Source of the DNA: Spiroplasma phoeniceum
Lineage (GTDB): Bacteria; Bacillota_I; Bacilli_A; Mycoplasmatales; Mycoplasmataceae
Direction of reading: 5' to 3'
Assembly (NCBI GenBank): GCA_026239495.1
Contig: CP110830.1
Span: 868,001 to 932,000, forward strand
Length of the DNA stretch: 64,000 bases
Shown here: positions 41,223 through 52,362 of the stretch, piece by piece
How positions within the stretch are numbered: the first letter of the stretch is position 1
Layout of the letters: the number at the start of each line of letters is the position of its first letter
The notes under the pieces: generated by a model
Seen by the model: the letters and a program-made list of their open reading frames with translations, nothing else
The model's database searches: none
Told to the model about the DNA's origin: nothing
Translations under genes and position numbers: made by a program

Positions 41223-41528
41223 ATGATTTTTGTTTTTTACAATATTTTTATTTATTATAGAAAAAATTTAGTTATTTTAATACAGTTTTTAAAAGACAAT
41301 ACTGTTATTAATGTAATTAACATTACAATTCAAATTTTATCTATTATTGGCATTGTTTATTTGATTTTGGGATGATTTTGTTGAGCCAATTTAGTAGAAA
41401 ATTATCGTCAAGATTTAATAGCATTAGCAATATACTATTTACCAACAGAATTTATCAGGTCTTTCAAAACTTATAATAGTTTTAAAGCATTTTTTCCTTT
41501 TTCTGAAAATGTAATATGTTTTTATTAA
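41223..41528 (+). CDS. Small membrane protein, unknown, probably a fragment
   Basis: 101 residues with two spans (VFYNIFIYYRK region and INVINITIQILSIIGIVYL) and a polar C-terminus. ATG 41223 lacks an RBS and the frame is open upstream into the previous remnant, so it may be part of the same broken gene. Confidence 0.4.
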
Positions 41529-41585
41529 AGGAATTGCAATTTTTTATGAAATTCGGTATATTTAAAAAGTAAATGTATTAAACAA

Positions 41586-41715
41586 TTCCTATATATGCTA
41601 GTAATATGGTCTAGTGCTTCTATGTCTTACCATTTATAAGAAGACTCTATGGGTTAATGCTTCATTTTGCATTAACTTATGTTAATTAAACAAGGTTAAT
41701 GTTTTTTATTTTTAC
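41586..41715 (+). promoter_or_regulatory. Purine riboswitch upstream of the NCS2 permease
   Basis: Aptamer-like sequence: TAATATGG, then a P2/P3 arrangement with CTTCTATGTCTTACC and GAAGACTCTATGG, matching the purine class (ATATGG ... TTCTA ... GACTATG). Downstream GTTAATGC/GCATTAAC can form an antiterminator that competes with CATTAAC/GTTAATG followed by a T-run. Expected to switch the permease off with guanine or hypoxanthine. Confidence 0.8.
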
Positions 41716-41744
41716 AAATAGAGCTAGATGGAGAAATAAATTAT

Positions 41745-43181
41745 ATGTTTAAAAAAAAGATTGAAGCTTTTTTTAGGTTTGGTGATTTAACAACAACTTT
41801 TAAAAAAGAAATTATTGGTGGCCTAACAACATTTTTAGCAATGTTATATATTTTATCAGTGCAACCTAATATGTTATCTTCTGCGCCAGATATTAATCAT
41901 CCAAGTGATCCAAATCAAAATATGGCTTTTGGAGGGATTTTTATTTCCACGGCAATTGGTACTTTTATTGCTACTTTAATTATGGGTTTATCAGCGAATA
42001 TGCCAGTTGGATTAGCACCTGGAATGGGACTAAATTCTATTTTTACTTTTAATGTTGCTAATAATGGATTAGGATATCAAGGGGCTTTAATTGCTGTAAT
42101 GCTTTCAGCAATATTTTTCTGCCTTATTTCAATAACTAAATTACGAACAATTATTATTAATGCGATTCCAGATTCATTAAAATTAGCAATTGGTACTGGA
42201 ATTGGTTTTTTTATTGCTTATATTGGTTTACACAATATTGGATTTGTTGGCGATAATGGCGTTGTTCCAGGCGGGGTTGTCGTTAATGGCGTAATTCCGG
42301 TTGCAACATTAGGAAATTTAAAAACTAACTGACCAATAATTTTAATGGGGTTTGGTGTTTTAATGTTAATTTTAGTTTTACATTTTAAAAAAATTCCGGG
42401 AGCCATTGCCATTGCAATTTTGGGAGGATTAGGAGTTTCTTTGATTGTCGGAAATGTTGTTGATAATGATTTCATTCGCCACAATTTTGCGCATTGAAAG
42501 GGATGAAGTTATAGTGATTTTAATGGTTTTAATACCACTTTAAAATCAACATTTGCAGCATTTGCTAATCCAAAAATTTGAACATCACCAACGATGTATA
42601 TTTCAATTTTTGTTTTCCTATTTGTTAATTTTTTTGATACAACAGGAACGTTATACTCTGTTTCAACTCAAATTTCATTAACAACGGGTGAAAAATATGA
42701 ATTAAAATCACGTGCTTTAATGGCAGATTCAGTGGGAACTTTAACCGGAAGTCTTTTAGGCTGTTCTCCGGTTACTAGTTTTGTTGAATCAACAACCGGA
42801 GTTTCCCAAGGAGCTCGAAGTGGTTTTTCTGCTATTATTACAGGGTTAATGTTTTTAGTAGCAATTCCACTTTTTCCAATTTTTAAATTAATTACTCCGG
42901 CAATTGCTGGATCTGCCGTTATTTTTGTTGGTACATTAATGTTTAGTCAAATTAAAGATATTGAGTGAGTTAAACCAGAATTTGGAATTTCAGCCTTTTT
43001 TACTATTATCATTATGATAGTTACATTTTCAATTACAAATGGGTTGGCACTTGGATTTATTGCTTATGCCTTTATTTGTTTGATTACTAAAAAAGTTAAA
43101 ACAGTGGCCATTCCAATTTACATTTTAGTTCTTTGTTTTATTGGTTATTTTATTGCTTTTGCTTTTGTCCAAACTGGCTAA
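41745..43181 (+). CDS. NCS2-family guanine/hypoxanthine permease (AzgA/PbuG type)
   Basis: 478 residues in code 4, about 12 membrane spans. AzgA-type signatures: GLSANMPVGLAPGMGLNSIF, IGFFIAYIGLHNIGFVG, NFFDTTGTLYSV and CSPVTSFVESTTGVSQGARS. Imports purine bases by proton symport, important in an organism without de novo purine synthesis. GGAG lies 13 nt before ATG 41745. The upstream riboswitch supports a purine substrate. Ends in LALGFIAYAFICL and a short tail; complete. Confidence 0.9.
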
Positions 43182-43370
43182 AAAAAATAAGATAAAAAAT
43201 GATTTAATATATAAAGATTATTATAATTAATTTTCTATAAATAATAATGTTTTATAATTTTATTATGGATAATAAATCAAGAAAATATTAATAAATAAGG
43301 AGTGTTATCCTGATTTTATTTTATTTAAATAACCACCTCAAATTAAAAAGCCAATGATGCTATTTACAAT

Positions 43371-44440
43371 AGACTTCTTGCGATACCTGGTTTTATTATT
43401 AAAATATTATTATAAAATATAATTTATGAGGATATTAAATTATGAAATTTGATGAATTTAAAAATATTAATGATAAAGAATGGTTAAGATTAACAGGAAT
43501 AAAACAAGATATTTTTAATAAAATGTTAGATATTTTACAAGTAGCTGAAATAGAAAAATTTAAAAAAGGTGGCAAAGCTAATAAATTATCACTAGAAAAT
43601 CGATTATTGATGACTTTATCGTATTGACGAGAATATCGAACTTATTTTCATCTTGGAAAAAATTTCGGAATTAGTGAAGCTAATTGTTATCGCAATATCA
43701 AGTGAATTGAAGATATTTTAATTAAACACCCTGATTTTCAGCAAGTTGCTGGTAAAAAAGCACTAATAAATGATTATTTTAATTATAAAACTATTATTAT
43801 TGATGCTACCGAAACCCCAATCCAACGCCCAAAAAAAGACAAAAACAATCTTATTCTGGTAAAAAGAAAAAACACACTATTAAAACACAAGTAATTATCG
43901 AACAAGAAACCAAAAAAATTATTGCAACAAGTTTTTCACTTGGTAAAAAACACGATTATGCTTTATTTAAAGAATCAAAAATCGCAATTTTAAAAAATAC
44001 CAAATTAATAGTTGATAGTGGTTATCAAGGAATACAAAAAATTCACAATAATGTTATAATGCCCACAAAGAAAACTAAGAAAAAACATTTAAATAAAGAA
44101 CAAAAACAACATAATAGACTAGTTTCAAAAATAAGAATTATTATTGAAAATATTTTTGCTATTCTTAAAAAATTTAAAATTATTACAGAAAAATATAGAA
44201 ATCGTAGAAAACGATTTAGTTTAAGATTTAATTTAATTGCTTCAATTTATAATTTACAATTATTATAGTTATCATAAAAGATTTATTTAAAATTAACGAA
44301 TTTGAATAATAAAATAATTTTTCGTTGTGGCAAAATATTAAATTTTTAAATAAAAGACATAATTAATTAAAATTATAATTTTATATTAACCCCTTTTTAC
44401 AAATATTTGAAATTATTTTAATGGGTTATGCAAGAAGTCT
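43371..44440 (+). mobile_element. IS5-like type A, full-length 1,070 bp (reference copy)
   Basis: Ends AGACTTCTTGC/GCAAGAAGTCT, flanked by AAT on both sides. Inserted downstream of the permease gene in non-coding sequence. Confidence 0.93.
43442..44268 (+). CDS. IS5-family transposase OrfAB, made by -1 frameshift
   Basis: OrfA (ATG 43442 to TAA 43892-43894, 150 residues) carries an N-terminal helical/HTH region and the first catalytic Asp in TIIIDATETPIQRPK. An A7 run at 43831-43837 in the phase A-AAA-AAA-G allows a -1 slip into OrfB, which carries LIVDSGYQGI (second Asp) and IENIFAILKKFKI (Glu), ending in TAA at 44266-44268. Total about 275 residues. TGA codons are Trp. The same arrangement occurs in every type A copy. 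IS427 or IS1031 subgroup likely. Confidence 0.85.
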
Positions 44441-44476
44441 AATAAAAAAACTTGTTTGAATTAACATATTAATATT

Positions 44477-44607
44477 AGACTTCTTGCGATACTAACAAAA
44501 ACAAATAAAATTACAAATTAAAAAATTTAAATTAAACCTTAAAATAAGCATTTTTAAAAATTTTAATTGCTTTTTAAGCATAAATAATCAAGTATCGCAA
44601 GAAGTCT
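44477..44607. mobile_element. 131-bp MITE related to the type A IS
   Basis: Perfect 16-bp terminal repeats AGACTTCTTGCGATAC, identical to the IS type A left end, around ~99 bp of unrelated AT-rich DNA. ATT on both flanks. Encodes nothing; would be moved by the IS transposase. Confidence 0.85.
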
Positions 44608-44809
44608 ATTAATTGTTATTGGATAATTAGCGCCAATGATATTAACTCCTGCAAACATTGCAAATTGTAAAATATTTGAAATTAATCATAAAATTAATTC
44701 TTCTTTTAGTCGTAAAAACATTAAAATTTAAGCAATAATTGCGATGCTATTAATTGTACTGTCAAAAATATGAGCAATATGTTGGTTTAAATAAGCATAA
44801 TCTGTTTAC
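44608..44809 (-). pseudogene. PnuC-like nicotinamide riboside transporter remnant
   Basis: About 65 residues: HIFDSTINSIAIIA, TAA at 44728-44730 where Gln is expected, then ILMFLRLKEELILWLISNIL. The Q-x-L-M, K-x-x-E and W-x-x-x-N pattern fits a PnuC core span. The 5' end stops exactly at the ~90-bp repeat and the 3' end at the MITE. Confidence 0.55.
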
Positions 44810-44890
44810 GGTCGCATGTAAAAAAGAAGGGTCTTAACAAATACATAGAAATTTAATAAGAATAATAATTAAACCATTTAATAAAATGGT
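44810..44890 (+). repeat. ~90-bp rnhC-end repeat (copy 3)
   Basis: Begins GGTCGCATGTAAAAAAGAAG exactly at the edge of the pnuC remnant and includes the AACCATTT/AAATGGT hairpin, then stops at a different inverted repeat. Confidence 0.75.
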
Positions 44891-44979
44891 GATAGCATTA
44901 CAAAAGTTGAATATTTTTAAAAATTTATCCAATTATTTTATTTATATTTTTGTAAAACCTCAACTTTTGTAATGCTATC
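44891..44979. repeat. 89-bp element with 20-bp perfect inverted repeats
   Basis: GATAGCATTACAAAAGTTGA and its exact reverse complement flank ~49 bp. The inner TTATATTTTTGTAAAACCT recurs near 45,370-45,400. Hairpin or MITE-like. Confidence 0.65.
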
Positions 44980-45412
44980 CTTTTTATGAAAACAAGCCAA
45001 AAAAACATGCTCTGACATTTCGCAAGTGATTAATCTTGCCAATAATTAAAGAAGAAATAAATAGGAGTAGTAAATTCAATCGCTTTGGCACTTTCTTTAA
45101 GGGCTTCGTGTCATAGATGAGTTGTCCATCTTTAAGCATCAAAATATTAAGTTTTAGATTGCATTATTCATCAGATAATACCTTTATTAAAAATGATATT
45201 ATTATTAGTTGTTAAACCGAAAAAATATAATAAATCACAGAAAGGAAATTATAAAAATTAACTAATTTGTAAGGAAAAATAGGTTAATTTTTAATTTTAA
45301 AGATACTAAATGATGAATAATGCAAATAAAAAAATCGCTCTAATAAGTGATTACTTTAATTTATATTTAATTACTTTATTTATATTTTTGTAAAACCTAA
45401 GCTTTTTTCCAA
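44980..45412. other. Degenerate intergenic region
   Basis: Scraps of a minus-strand reading frame (RWTTHLWHEALKESAKAIEF) between stops suggest an eroded gene, possibly the rest of the pnuC neighbourhood. No intact gene, no RNA recognised. Confidence 0.4.
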
Positions 45413-45907
45413 CTACCTACTATGTTCATTAATCCTAACAAAAACAATTGCTAACGTAATTCCCATTATTGTTGCAACAGAAATTTGAATTGCATCAGCA
45501 ATTAATTCAACAATTGCAACATCAGGACCAAATAAGAAATAACTATACAAAACATATAACAATAAAATTAAAGAACTAACAAAAATAGCACCATAGCGAC
45601 TTAAAATGCGAGAACCAAAATAAGTAATTAAAAACATTAAAATTCTAATTAAAATTGAAATGGGAATAAAAATAAAGCCGCCGGTAGCAAGATCAATAAT
45701 TGTTACATACAAAATACCACTAATTAATAACATTGGCCCTTTTATTAAAGTTATTAAACCTAAAAATAACCCATCTGCTAACTGAATAATCCCTTTACCA
45801 ACACCAAAATTGAACTGAATAAATTTGGAAATATAAGCAATAACTACTAACAAAGCAGTAATTAATCCTGTTGTTGCTAAATATTTTAGTGATTTTAAAC
45901 GATACAT
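45413..45907 (-). CDS. ECF transporter substrate-binding (S) component
   Basis: 164 residues, about five to six membrane spans, basic N-terminus. ADGLFLGLITLIKGPMLLIS followed by LATGGFIFIPISILIRI has the G-x-x-x-G and loop pattern of ECF S proteins, which capture vitamins and work with a shared EcfAAT module. The vitamin cannot be named. ATG 45907 lies 1 nt after the fmt stop, so it is cotranscribed with fmt. Complete (TAG stop). Confidence 0.65.
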   Translation of the reverse strand: MYRLKSLKYLATTGLITALLVVIAYISKFIQFNFGVGKGIIQLADGLFLGLITLIKGPMLLISGILYVTIIDLATGGFIFIPISILIRILMFLITYFGSRILSRYGAIFVSSLILLLYVLYSYFLFGPDVAIVELIADAIQISVATIMGITLAIVFVRINEHSR

Positions 45908-45908
45908 T

Positions 45909-46868
45909 TTAAATAAAAATATTTCCAACCATAATTTCTGACGAGGCATTATGATAGTAATTTTTAGCATCAGTTACTTTTTTTCCCTCGCGCTGTAAAC
46001 GCGTAATTAGCAAATAACCATCTTCAACTTTAACTTTAATCCCTAATTTTGAAATATCAATAATTGTCCCATTTACAAAATCAGCGTCTTTTTCCGCTAA
46101 TAGCTTTAAAGTAATCATTGCTTGGTGCAATTTATAATGAATATTATTAACAGTTGTGTAAGCAATTGGTCATGCATACAATCCACGAATTTGGTCAACA
46201 ATTTTTTGTTTTGGTAAAAACCAATTTACTTTTTCTTCATCATGTGTAATATTATAAGCAAATGTTGCTTGACTATCATCCTGTGGTGTTCCTTTAATTT
46301 TACCGGTAATAATATCTAATAAATATTTTTCAATCATTGTGCCTGCTAAAACCATTAACCGGTCATGCAAATATGAGGCTGTTTCAGTGACACTAATTGG
46401 AATTGCTGTTTGAACATACATTTCTCCTGCATCCATTTTTTTAATCATTTTCATTAGTGTAATCCCTGTTTCTCGCTCACCATAAATAATAGCCTTATGA
46501 ATAGGCGCCCCACCACGTAATTTTGGTAATAATGAAGCATGAACATTAATACAATTAATACGTGCTAATTTTAAAATTCGCTCTGGAATAAATTGACCAT
46601 AAGCACACGTTAAAATAACATCTGGTTGGAAAATTCCTAACTCTGTATAAAGATCATTAATTTTTTCTGGTTGAAAAACAGTAATATGATTTGTTAAGGC
46701 AAAATCTTTGACTGGGGAAAATTGAACGAGTTGCTGACGTCCAATTTTACGATCAGGTTGGGTAACAATTCCAATTATTTCAATTGTTGGCGCTAACTTT
46801 TGTAAAGCTTTTAAAACAGCTGTTGCAAAAATTGGCGTTCCCATAAAAATTACTCTATATTTATGCAT
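45909..46868 (-). CDS. fmt: Methionyl-tRNA formyltransferase
   Basis: 319 residues, the normal size; one TGA Trp joins the two domains. Formylates initiator Met-tRNA using 10-formyl-THF. N-terminal domain: FMGTPIFATAVLKAL, NCINVHASLLPKLRGGAPI (His and folate loop), KMDAGEMY. C-terminal OB-like domain with KVEDGYLLITRLQREGKK. ATG overlaps the stop of the DUF2779 gene. Confidence 0.92.
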
Positions 46869-48882
46869 CTTTTTTCCCTCCCTTAATTGGTGTTAAAGAC
46901 CCCATTAAACGAACAATATGTTGATAAATAACAACCATTGCTAATGTATCCCGATTACAATATTTTAACATTTCTCCTCGAAATGATTTTTGTCAAATGG
47001 TGATTGTAATATTATTCTCCACCCGGCGACGAAAGATTTCGCTCGCCATATCACCTTTTTGCACCTTTAATGCTTGATAAGTAAATTGATTATCAAATGC
47101 TGGTTGTGTTTTTTTAATTGAAGCTGAACCATAAAATTCTTTTTTATAAATCATAAAATCCTGAAAAAAATCCATTAAATCAATTGTTTTATTTCGAATA
47201 ATCCTTAATTTTTTTTGTCAATCTTGATAAGTTGTCATAAGCTCCTGATTGCGACTTCGATTTATTAAAATTGTTAAATAACTAATTAATTCGGCTAAAA
47301 CCTTACATTCAAAACTTTTATAATAAGCAACATAGGCCCCTACTCCATGCCTAAATAAATCAGTAACTAAATGTTTAATTAGTGCTAAGCGCGGATCACC
47401 TCCACCATCTGCTAAAAAGGCATAATGTTCCATTGTCGTTTCATCTTGATAATCAAAGTGATTATCTTTAATAAGATGGACTGAATATTGAAACGGAATT
47501 TGCTGATAAGAATATGAATAATCAAAGCGAGGAACTGCAGCTTTCATTGTTTCAAAATCATACATATATATTGGATACTGATACTGTTCTAAAATTTGAT
47601 TAATAATATCAACCTTCTTTGGTTCAACAACTGGCGCATTATCTTGAACAGCAAGAATTTGGCGTTGTTGTTTTTCTGAAAATAAAATTGGTTTTTTTTG
47701 TCGCGTTAATTGTTTAAAGGTAAATGGTAACACAATATCTTTTAACAAATCAATGTGTTCTTGATATTTTAATAATGTCTTTTTTTCTATCCCGCGGGTT
47801 AACTCAAAGACACTGTGATGCGGTGGTAAATAACTAGTAACATGTTGGCAATAACCATAACGATCGCCTTTTCCATTGAAACATTGTTCCTTGCTAAATA
47901 ACGGAAAAATTGTTTCAACTGGTTGCATAAAATAATGTTTAATTAAAGCTAAATCATCAGTAATGATGCGATTCTTTTCAACACGTTTGGCAAATTGTCC
48001 AGTCATCATTTGCTGACAAAATTCTAATAAACTAATAGCAGATGAGGTTTTGGTCGGCAATTTATAATAATCTTGAAACATAAACAACTGTTCATCATCA
48101 ATATCACCAATCCGTTGATACTCCGAATTTAACAACATTAACGAAACCCGACTAATTGTTAAACCTGCCCCAGTTAAAACATAATACTGATAGGCAACAT
48201 CATAACCATATTCATCCTTAACATCCTTGTCAACATACATTTGTGCTTCTTTATCATATTTGCGACCAGTTGAAGCTTTAACCTCAATTAAATGATAAGT
48301 ACCATCTGGAAGTTTCTTTAAAATATCACACTTTGTAATACAATTGTTATAAACAAAAGATGCTTCAAAATAAACATCATAGTTTGGATTTGCTAACACT
48401 TCAGTTGTCTTTGCAAAAGCAATTTTCTTGCTGTAATGTTCTAAATTAAAATAGGTATGATCATGCATAAAATATTCACGCACGCGTTGGCCAACTTCAT
48501 TCCCATCAGCAATTGTTTCACCGGGATAAAAATCAATTTGAACATCTGCCATCGTTGTTTGAATCTCATCTGGTAAAGTTCGAACATCATTACTATACGC
48601 ATCATCAGTTGCTGGTCAATAAGTTTCTAACGCTAAATCATATAAATATGGTTGAAATAAACCTTTTTCTTCCTCATTTTCATCATCATCAATAAAAATA
48701 GCTTCATCAATTTTGGCGCTGTTAATATTATCTTGCAAGTTAAAAAAGACCGAAATTTTTTGAGCTGTCACTCATTTTTGCACTGTTTTTAAATTACTTC
48801 GTGAAGCTAATGTTCAAGCAATTTTAAAACATTTTTTAAATCTTTTAAAATCTTCTTTTTTTAAAGTGATTTCTAAATCCAT
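46861..48882 (-). CDS. DUF2779-type protein: RecB/Cas4-like nuclease plus exonuclease-like domain
   Basis: 673 residues in code 4. After an N-terminal segment with Cys18, the middle has a PD-(D/E)XK core: ITKCDILKKL, then YHLIEVKAST, and DVAYQYYVLTGAGL (D, E-x-K and Q). CFNGKGDRYGYC adds a cysteine pair as in Cas4-like enzymes. The C-terminal half has a DnaQ-like start PIYMYDFETMKAAVP (D-x-E) and a late CNRDTLAMVVIY (Asp). Widespread in Mollicutes; probably DNA or RNA processing. Stop overlaps the fmt start. Confidence 0.72.
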
Positions 48883-48945
48883 TATTGCACTTCACTTTCG
48901 TTATTTCGGATTTGCTTTTTAAATACAAAGAAAATAAAATAGAAC

Positions 48946-49560
48946 TTATTTTCTAGGGACAAATTTCTCTGGTTTTGGTTTTGGGCGTTCATCAAAAGGA
49001 AGTTGCCCAGCTTTTCGCAATTTCCGTTCTTCTTCACGCTTTTTAAGCATTTCAGCACGATGTGCTTCATATTTTTTTCTTGCCGAAATTTTTGCTGCTT
49101 TTTTTTCTTCTTTTGTTAACTTAACTTTTTTTTCAATAATTTCAATTCGATGTTTTGTTTCTTCTAAATCAATTTCTTGGTTAACAATTCAATTTGTTTC
49201 ATATTGTTTTTTACTAATTTTTTTTGAAATACCTTCAATTTCAAAAGCTTTTTGTTCTAAAAAAGAGTTTGTTTTTGCTTCATAAATATCAACAATAACA
49301 TCAAAAATATCGCGATATTTAAATTCTTTTCCTTTACGAGCAATAACTTTTTCATATTCTAATCTTAAGTTTTTACGATTATCATTATCTTTAATATATT
49401 GTTTAATTTTATCTTTAACTTGTTTTTTTCGTTTTTCTCGTTCAATGCGTTGTGCTTTTCGCCCCATAATTGAAGAAACAATTGCAAAAATAATAACTGC
49501 GAATACAATTGCGACTAAAATAACATTCATTGTCATACTACCACCCAAAAAATTTGACAT
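48946..49560 (-). CDS. Membrane-anchored coiled-coil protein, unknown
   Basis: 204 residues. One N-terminal span (MNVILVAIVFAVIIFAIVSS), then a long, highly charged helical region rich in Lys/Glu/Arg and a basic end (PKPKPEKFVPRK). TGA Trp joins the C-terminal 80 residues. RBS AAAAGGAG before ATG 49560. Stop lies 63 nt before the DUF2779 start on the same strand. Resembles the uncharacterised single-span proteins of spiroplasmas. Confidence 0.6.
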
Positions 49561-49666
49561 TATTATCTAAACTCCTTTTTTTACTTTACTATTATTATGC
49601 ACTATTAGCGATAATTTTTCAATTGTTTCTAATTTTCCAAGTTGTTTTCATGCTTTTCACTCTGAA

Positions 49667-49814
49667 CTAAGCGCGGAAAACATTATGATAAACATCTTGC
49701 ACATCATCAATATCATTTAGCATATTTAACATTTTTTCAAATTGTTCAACGCCATCGCCATGTAAAGTAATCTGGTCATGGGGAAGCATTATAATTTCTT
49801 CAATTTGAAATATT
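49667..49814 (-). pseudogene. YebC/PmpR-family regulator, 3' stub
   Basis: About 48 residues of the C-terminus remain: HDQITLHGDGVEQFEKMLNM and DDVQDVYHNVFRA, the conserved ending of YebC/PmpR (DDVQ-x-VYHN). The rest is cut off by the type A IS at 49,815 and does not reappear beyond the IS cluster in this window. Confidence 0.8.
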
Positions 49815-50884
49815 AGACTTCTTGCGATACCTGGTTTTATTATTAAAATATTATTATAAAATATAATTTATGAGGATATTAAATTATGAAATTTGATGAA
49901 TTTAAAAATATTAATGATAAAGAATGATTAAGATTAACAGGAATAAAACAAGATATTTTTAATAAAATGTTAGATATTTTACAAGTAGCTGAAATAGAAA
50001 AATTTAAAAAAGGTGGCAAAGCTAATAAATTATCACTAGAAAATCGATTATTGATGACTTTATCGTATTGACGAGAATATCGAACTTATTTTCATCTTGG
50101 AAAAAATTTCGGAATTAGTGAAGCTAATTGTTATCGCAATATCAAGTGAATTGAAGATATTTTAATTAAACACCCTGATTTTCAGCAAGTTGCTGGTAAA
50201 AAAGCACTAATAAATGATTATTTTAATGATAAAACTATTATTATTGATGCTACCGAAACCCCAATCCAACGCCCAAAAAAAGACAAAAACAATCTTATTC
50301 TGGTAAAAAGAAAAAACACACTATTAAAACACAAGTAATTATCGAACAAGAAACCAAAAAAATTATTGCAACAAGTTTTTCACTTGGTAAAAAACACGAT
50401 TATGTTTTATTTAAAGAATCAAAAATCGCAATTTTAAAAAATACCAAATTAATAGTTGATAGTGGTTATCAAGGAATACAAAAAATTCACAATAATGTTA
50501 TAATGCCCACAAAGAAAACTAAGAAAAAACATTTAAATAAAGAACAAAAACAACATAATAGACTAGTTTCAAAAATAAGAATTATTATTGAAAATATTTT
50601 TGCTATTCTTAAAAAATTTAAAATTATTACAGAAAAATATCGTAATCGAAGAAAACGATTTAGTTTAAGATTTAATTTAATTGCTTCAATTTATAATTTA
50701 CAATTATTATAGTTATCATAAAAGATTTATTTAAAATTAACGAATTTGAATAATAAAATAATTTTTCGTTGTGGCAAAATATTAAATTTTTAAATAAAAG
50801 ACATAATTAATTAAAATTATAATTTTATATTAACCCCTTTTTACAAATATTTGAAATTATTTTAATGGGTTATGCAAGAAGTCT
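49815..50884 (+). mobile_element. IS5-like type A, full-length 1,070 bp (in yebC)
   Basis: Complete copy flanked by ATT. Its left edge interrupts yebC; its right edge abuts another truncated IS. Confidence 0.92.
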
Positions 50885-51722
50885 ATTATTGATGACTTTA
50901 TCGTATTGACGATAATATAGGACTTATTTTCATCTTGCTAAAAGTTTTGATATTAGTGAATCTAGTTGTTATCGCAATATCAAGTGAATTGAAGATATTT
51001 TAATTAAACACCCTGATTTTCAACAACTCGCTGGCAAAAAATCACTAATAAATGATTATTTTAATGATAAAACTATTATTATTGATGCTACCGAAACCCC
51101 AATCCAACGCCCAAAAAAAGACAAAAACAATCTTATTCTGGTAAAAAGAAAAAACACAATATTAAAACACAAGTAATTATCGAACAAGAAACCAAAAAAA
51201 TTATTGCAACAAGTTTTTCACTTGGTAAAAAACACGATTATGCTTTATTTAAAGAATCAAAAATCGCAATTTTAAAAAATACCAAATTAATAGTTGATAG
51301 TGGTTATCAAGGAATACAAAAAATTCACAATAATGTTATAATGCCCACAAAAAAAACAAAGAAAAACCCTTTAAATAAAGTACAAAAACAACTTAATAGA
51401 ATAGTTTCAAAAATGAGAATTATTATTGAAAATATTTTTGCTATTCTTAAAAAATTTAAAATTATTACAGAAAAATATAGAAATCGTAGAAAACGATTTA
51501 GTTTAAGATTTAATTTAATTGCTTCAATTTATAATTTACAATTATTATAGTTATCATAAAAGATTTATTTAAAATTAACGAATTTGAATAATAAAATAAT
51601 TTTTCGTTGTGGCAAAATATTAAATTTTTAAATAAAAGACATAATTAATTAAAATTATAATTTTATATTAACCCCTTTTTACAAATATTTGAAATTATTT
51701 TAATGGGTTATGCAAGAAGTCT
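50885..51722 (+). mobile_element. IS5-like copy, 5'-truncated
   Basis: Starts inside orfA and runs to a complete right end GCAAGAAGTCT. Mixture of type A and B variants (orfB begins MPTKKTKKNPLNKVQKQLNR), indicating recombination between subtypes. Confidence 0.85.
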
Positions 51723-51887
51723 ATTGTGTTTTATATAAAAATTAATAAAATATTCTATTCGTTGCGAATAAGTAAAGTTATTAAATTCATTTCAAACTTT
51801 TTCTTCATCTTCATTTAAGTAAATATTAACATTACGAATTAATTTAGAATAATATTTTCCTGTTTTTTGATTAAATGAATGTTTCAT
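51723..51887 (-). pseudogene. Ribbon-helix-helix-like phage protein, IS-truncated copy
   Basis: Same N-terminal 55 residues as the gene at 8,010-8,186 with a few changes; the last codons are replaced by IS sequence. Probably still makes a near full-length product ending in IS-derived residues. Confidence 0.55.
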
Positions 51888-51891
51888 AATA

Positions 51892-52362
51892 TTAACCATT
51901 ATAATTAGCAATAATAACGGCATCTCTTAAATGATTACTTATTTTCTCATTATTATATTTTCAACCTTTACCATATTGATAAATTAAATTATTATCTTTA
52001 TCATATTTTAATATACAACTATCATTATATTTACTTAAATTTTCCATATTCTTAACAACTGATTTATTATGACGCGGTGATACTCAATTAATATTTAATA
52101 ATTTTTCTGTTTTATATTTAATTGCCCCTATAAGTTTTAATAAATCATCTCTATCTTTACTCGCACTAGTAGATGTATATAAACAATCTTCAATATTAAT
52201 AATTGCATCTTGTTTTAAATTATCTAAAATAATATCGGTTTGTGCAATTCAATCGCGATTTTTATATTCAGATTTATCAATTAATTTATTATCTTCAAAA
52301 ATAGCAACAGCCGTAGTACCAGTTCCTGATGGGTCAATGCCTATTTTTATCAAGTCGCTCAC
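51892..52362 (-). CDS. RuvC-like resolvase (second copy)
   Basis: 156 residues, GTG start at 52362, otherwise as at 8,191-8,661. Catalytic Asp10, Glu58 and Asp147 are kept. Some Trp (TGA) became Leu (TTA). The only long gene of this copy without a nonsense codon. Confidence 0.65.
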
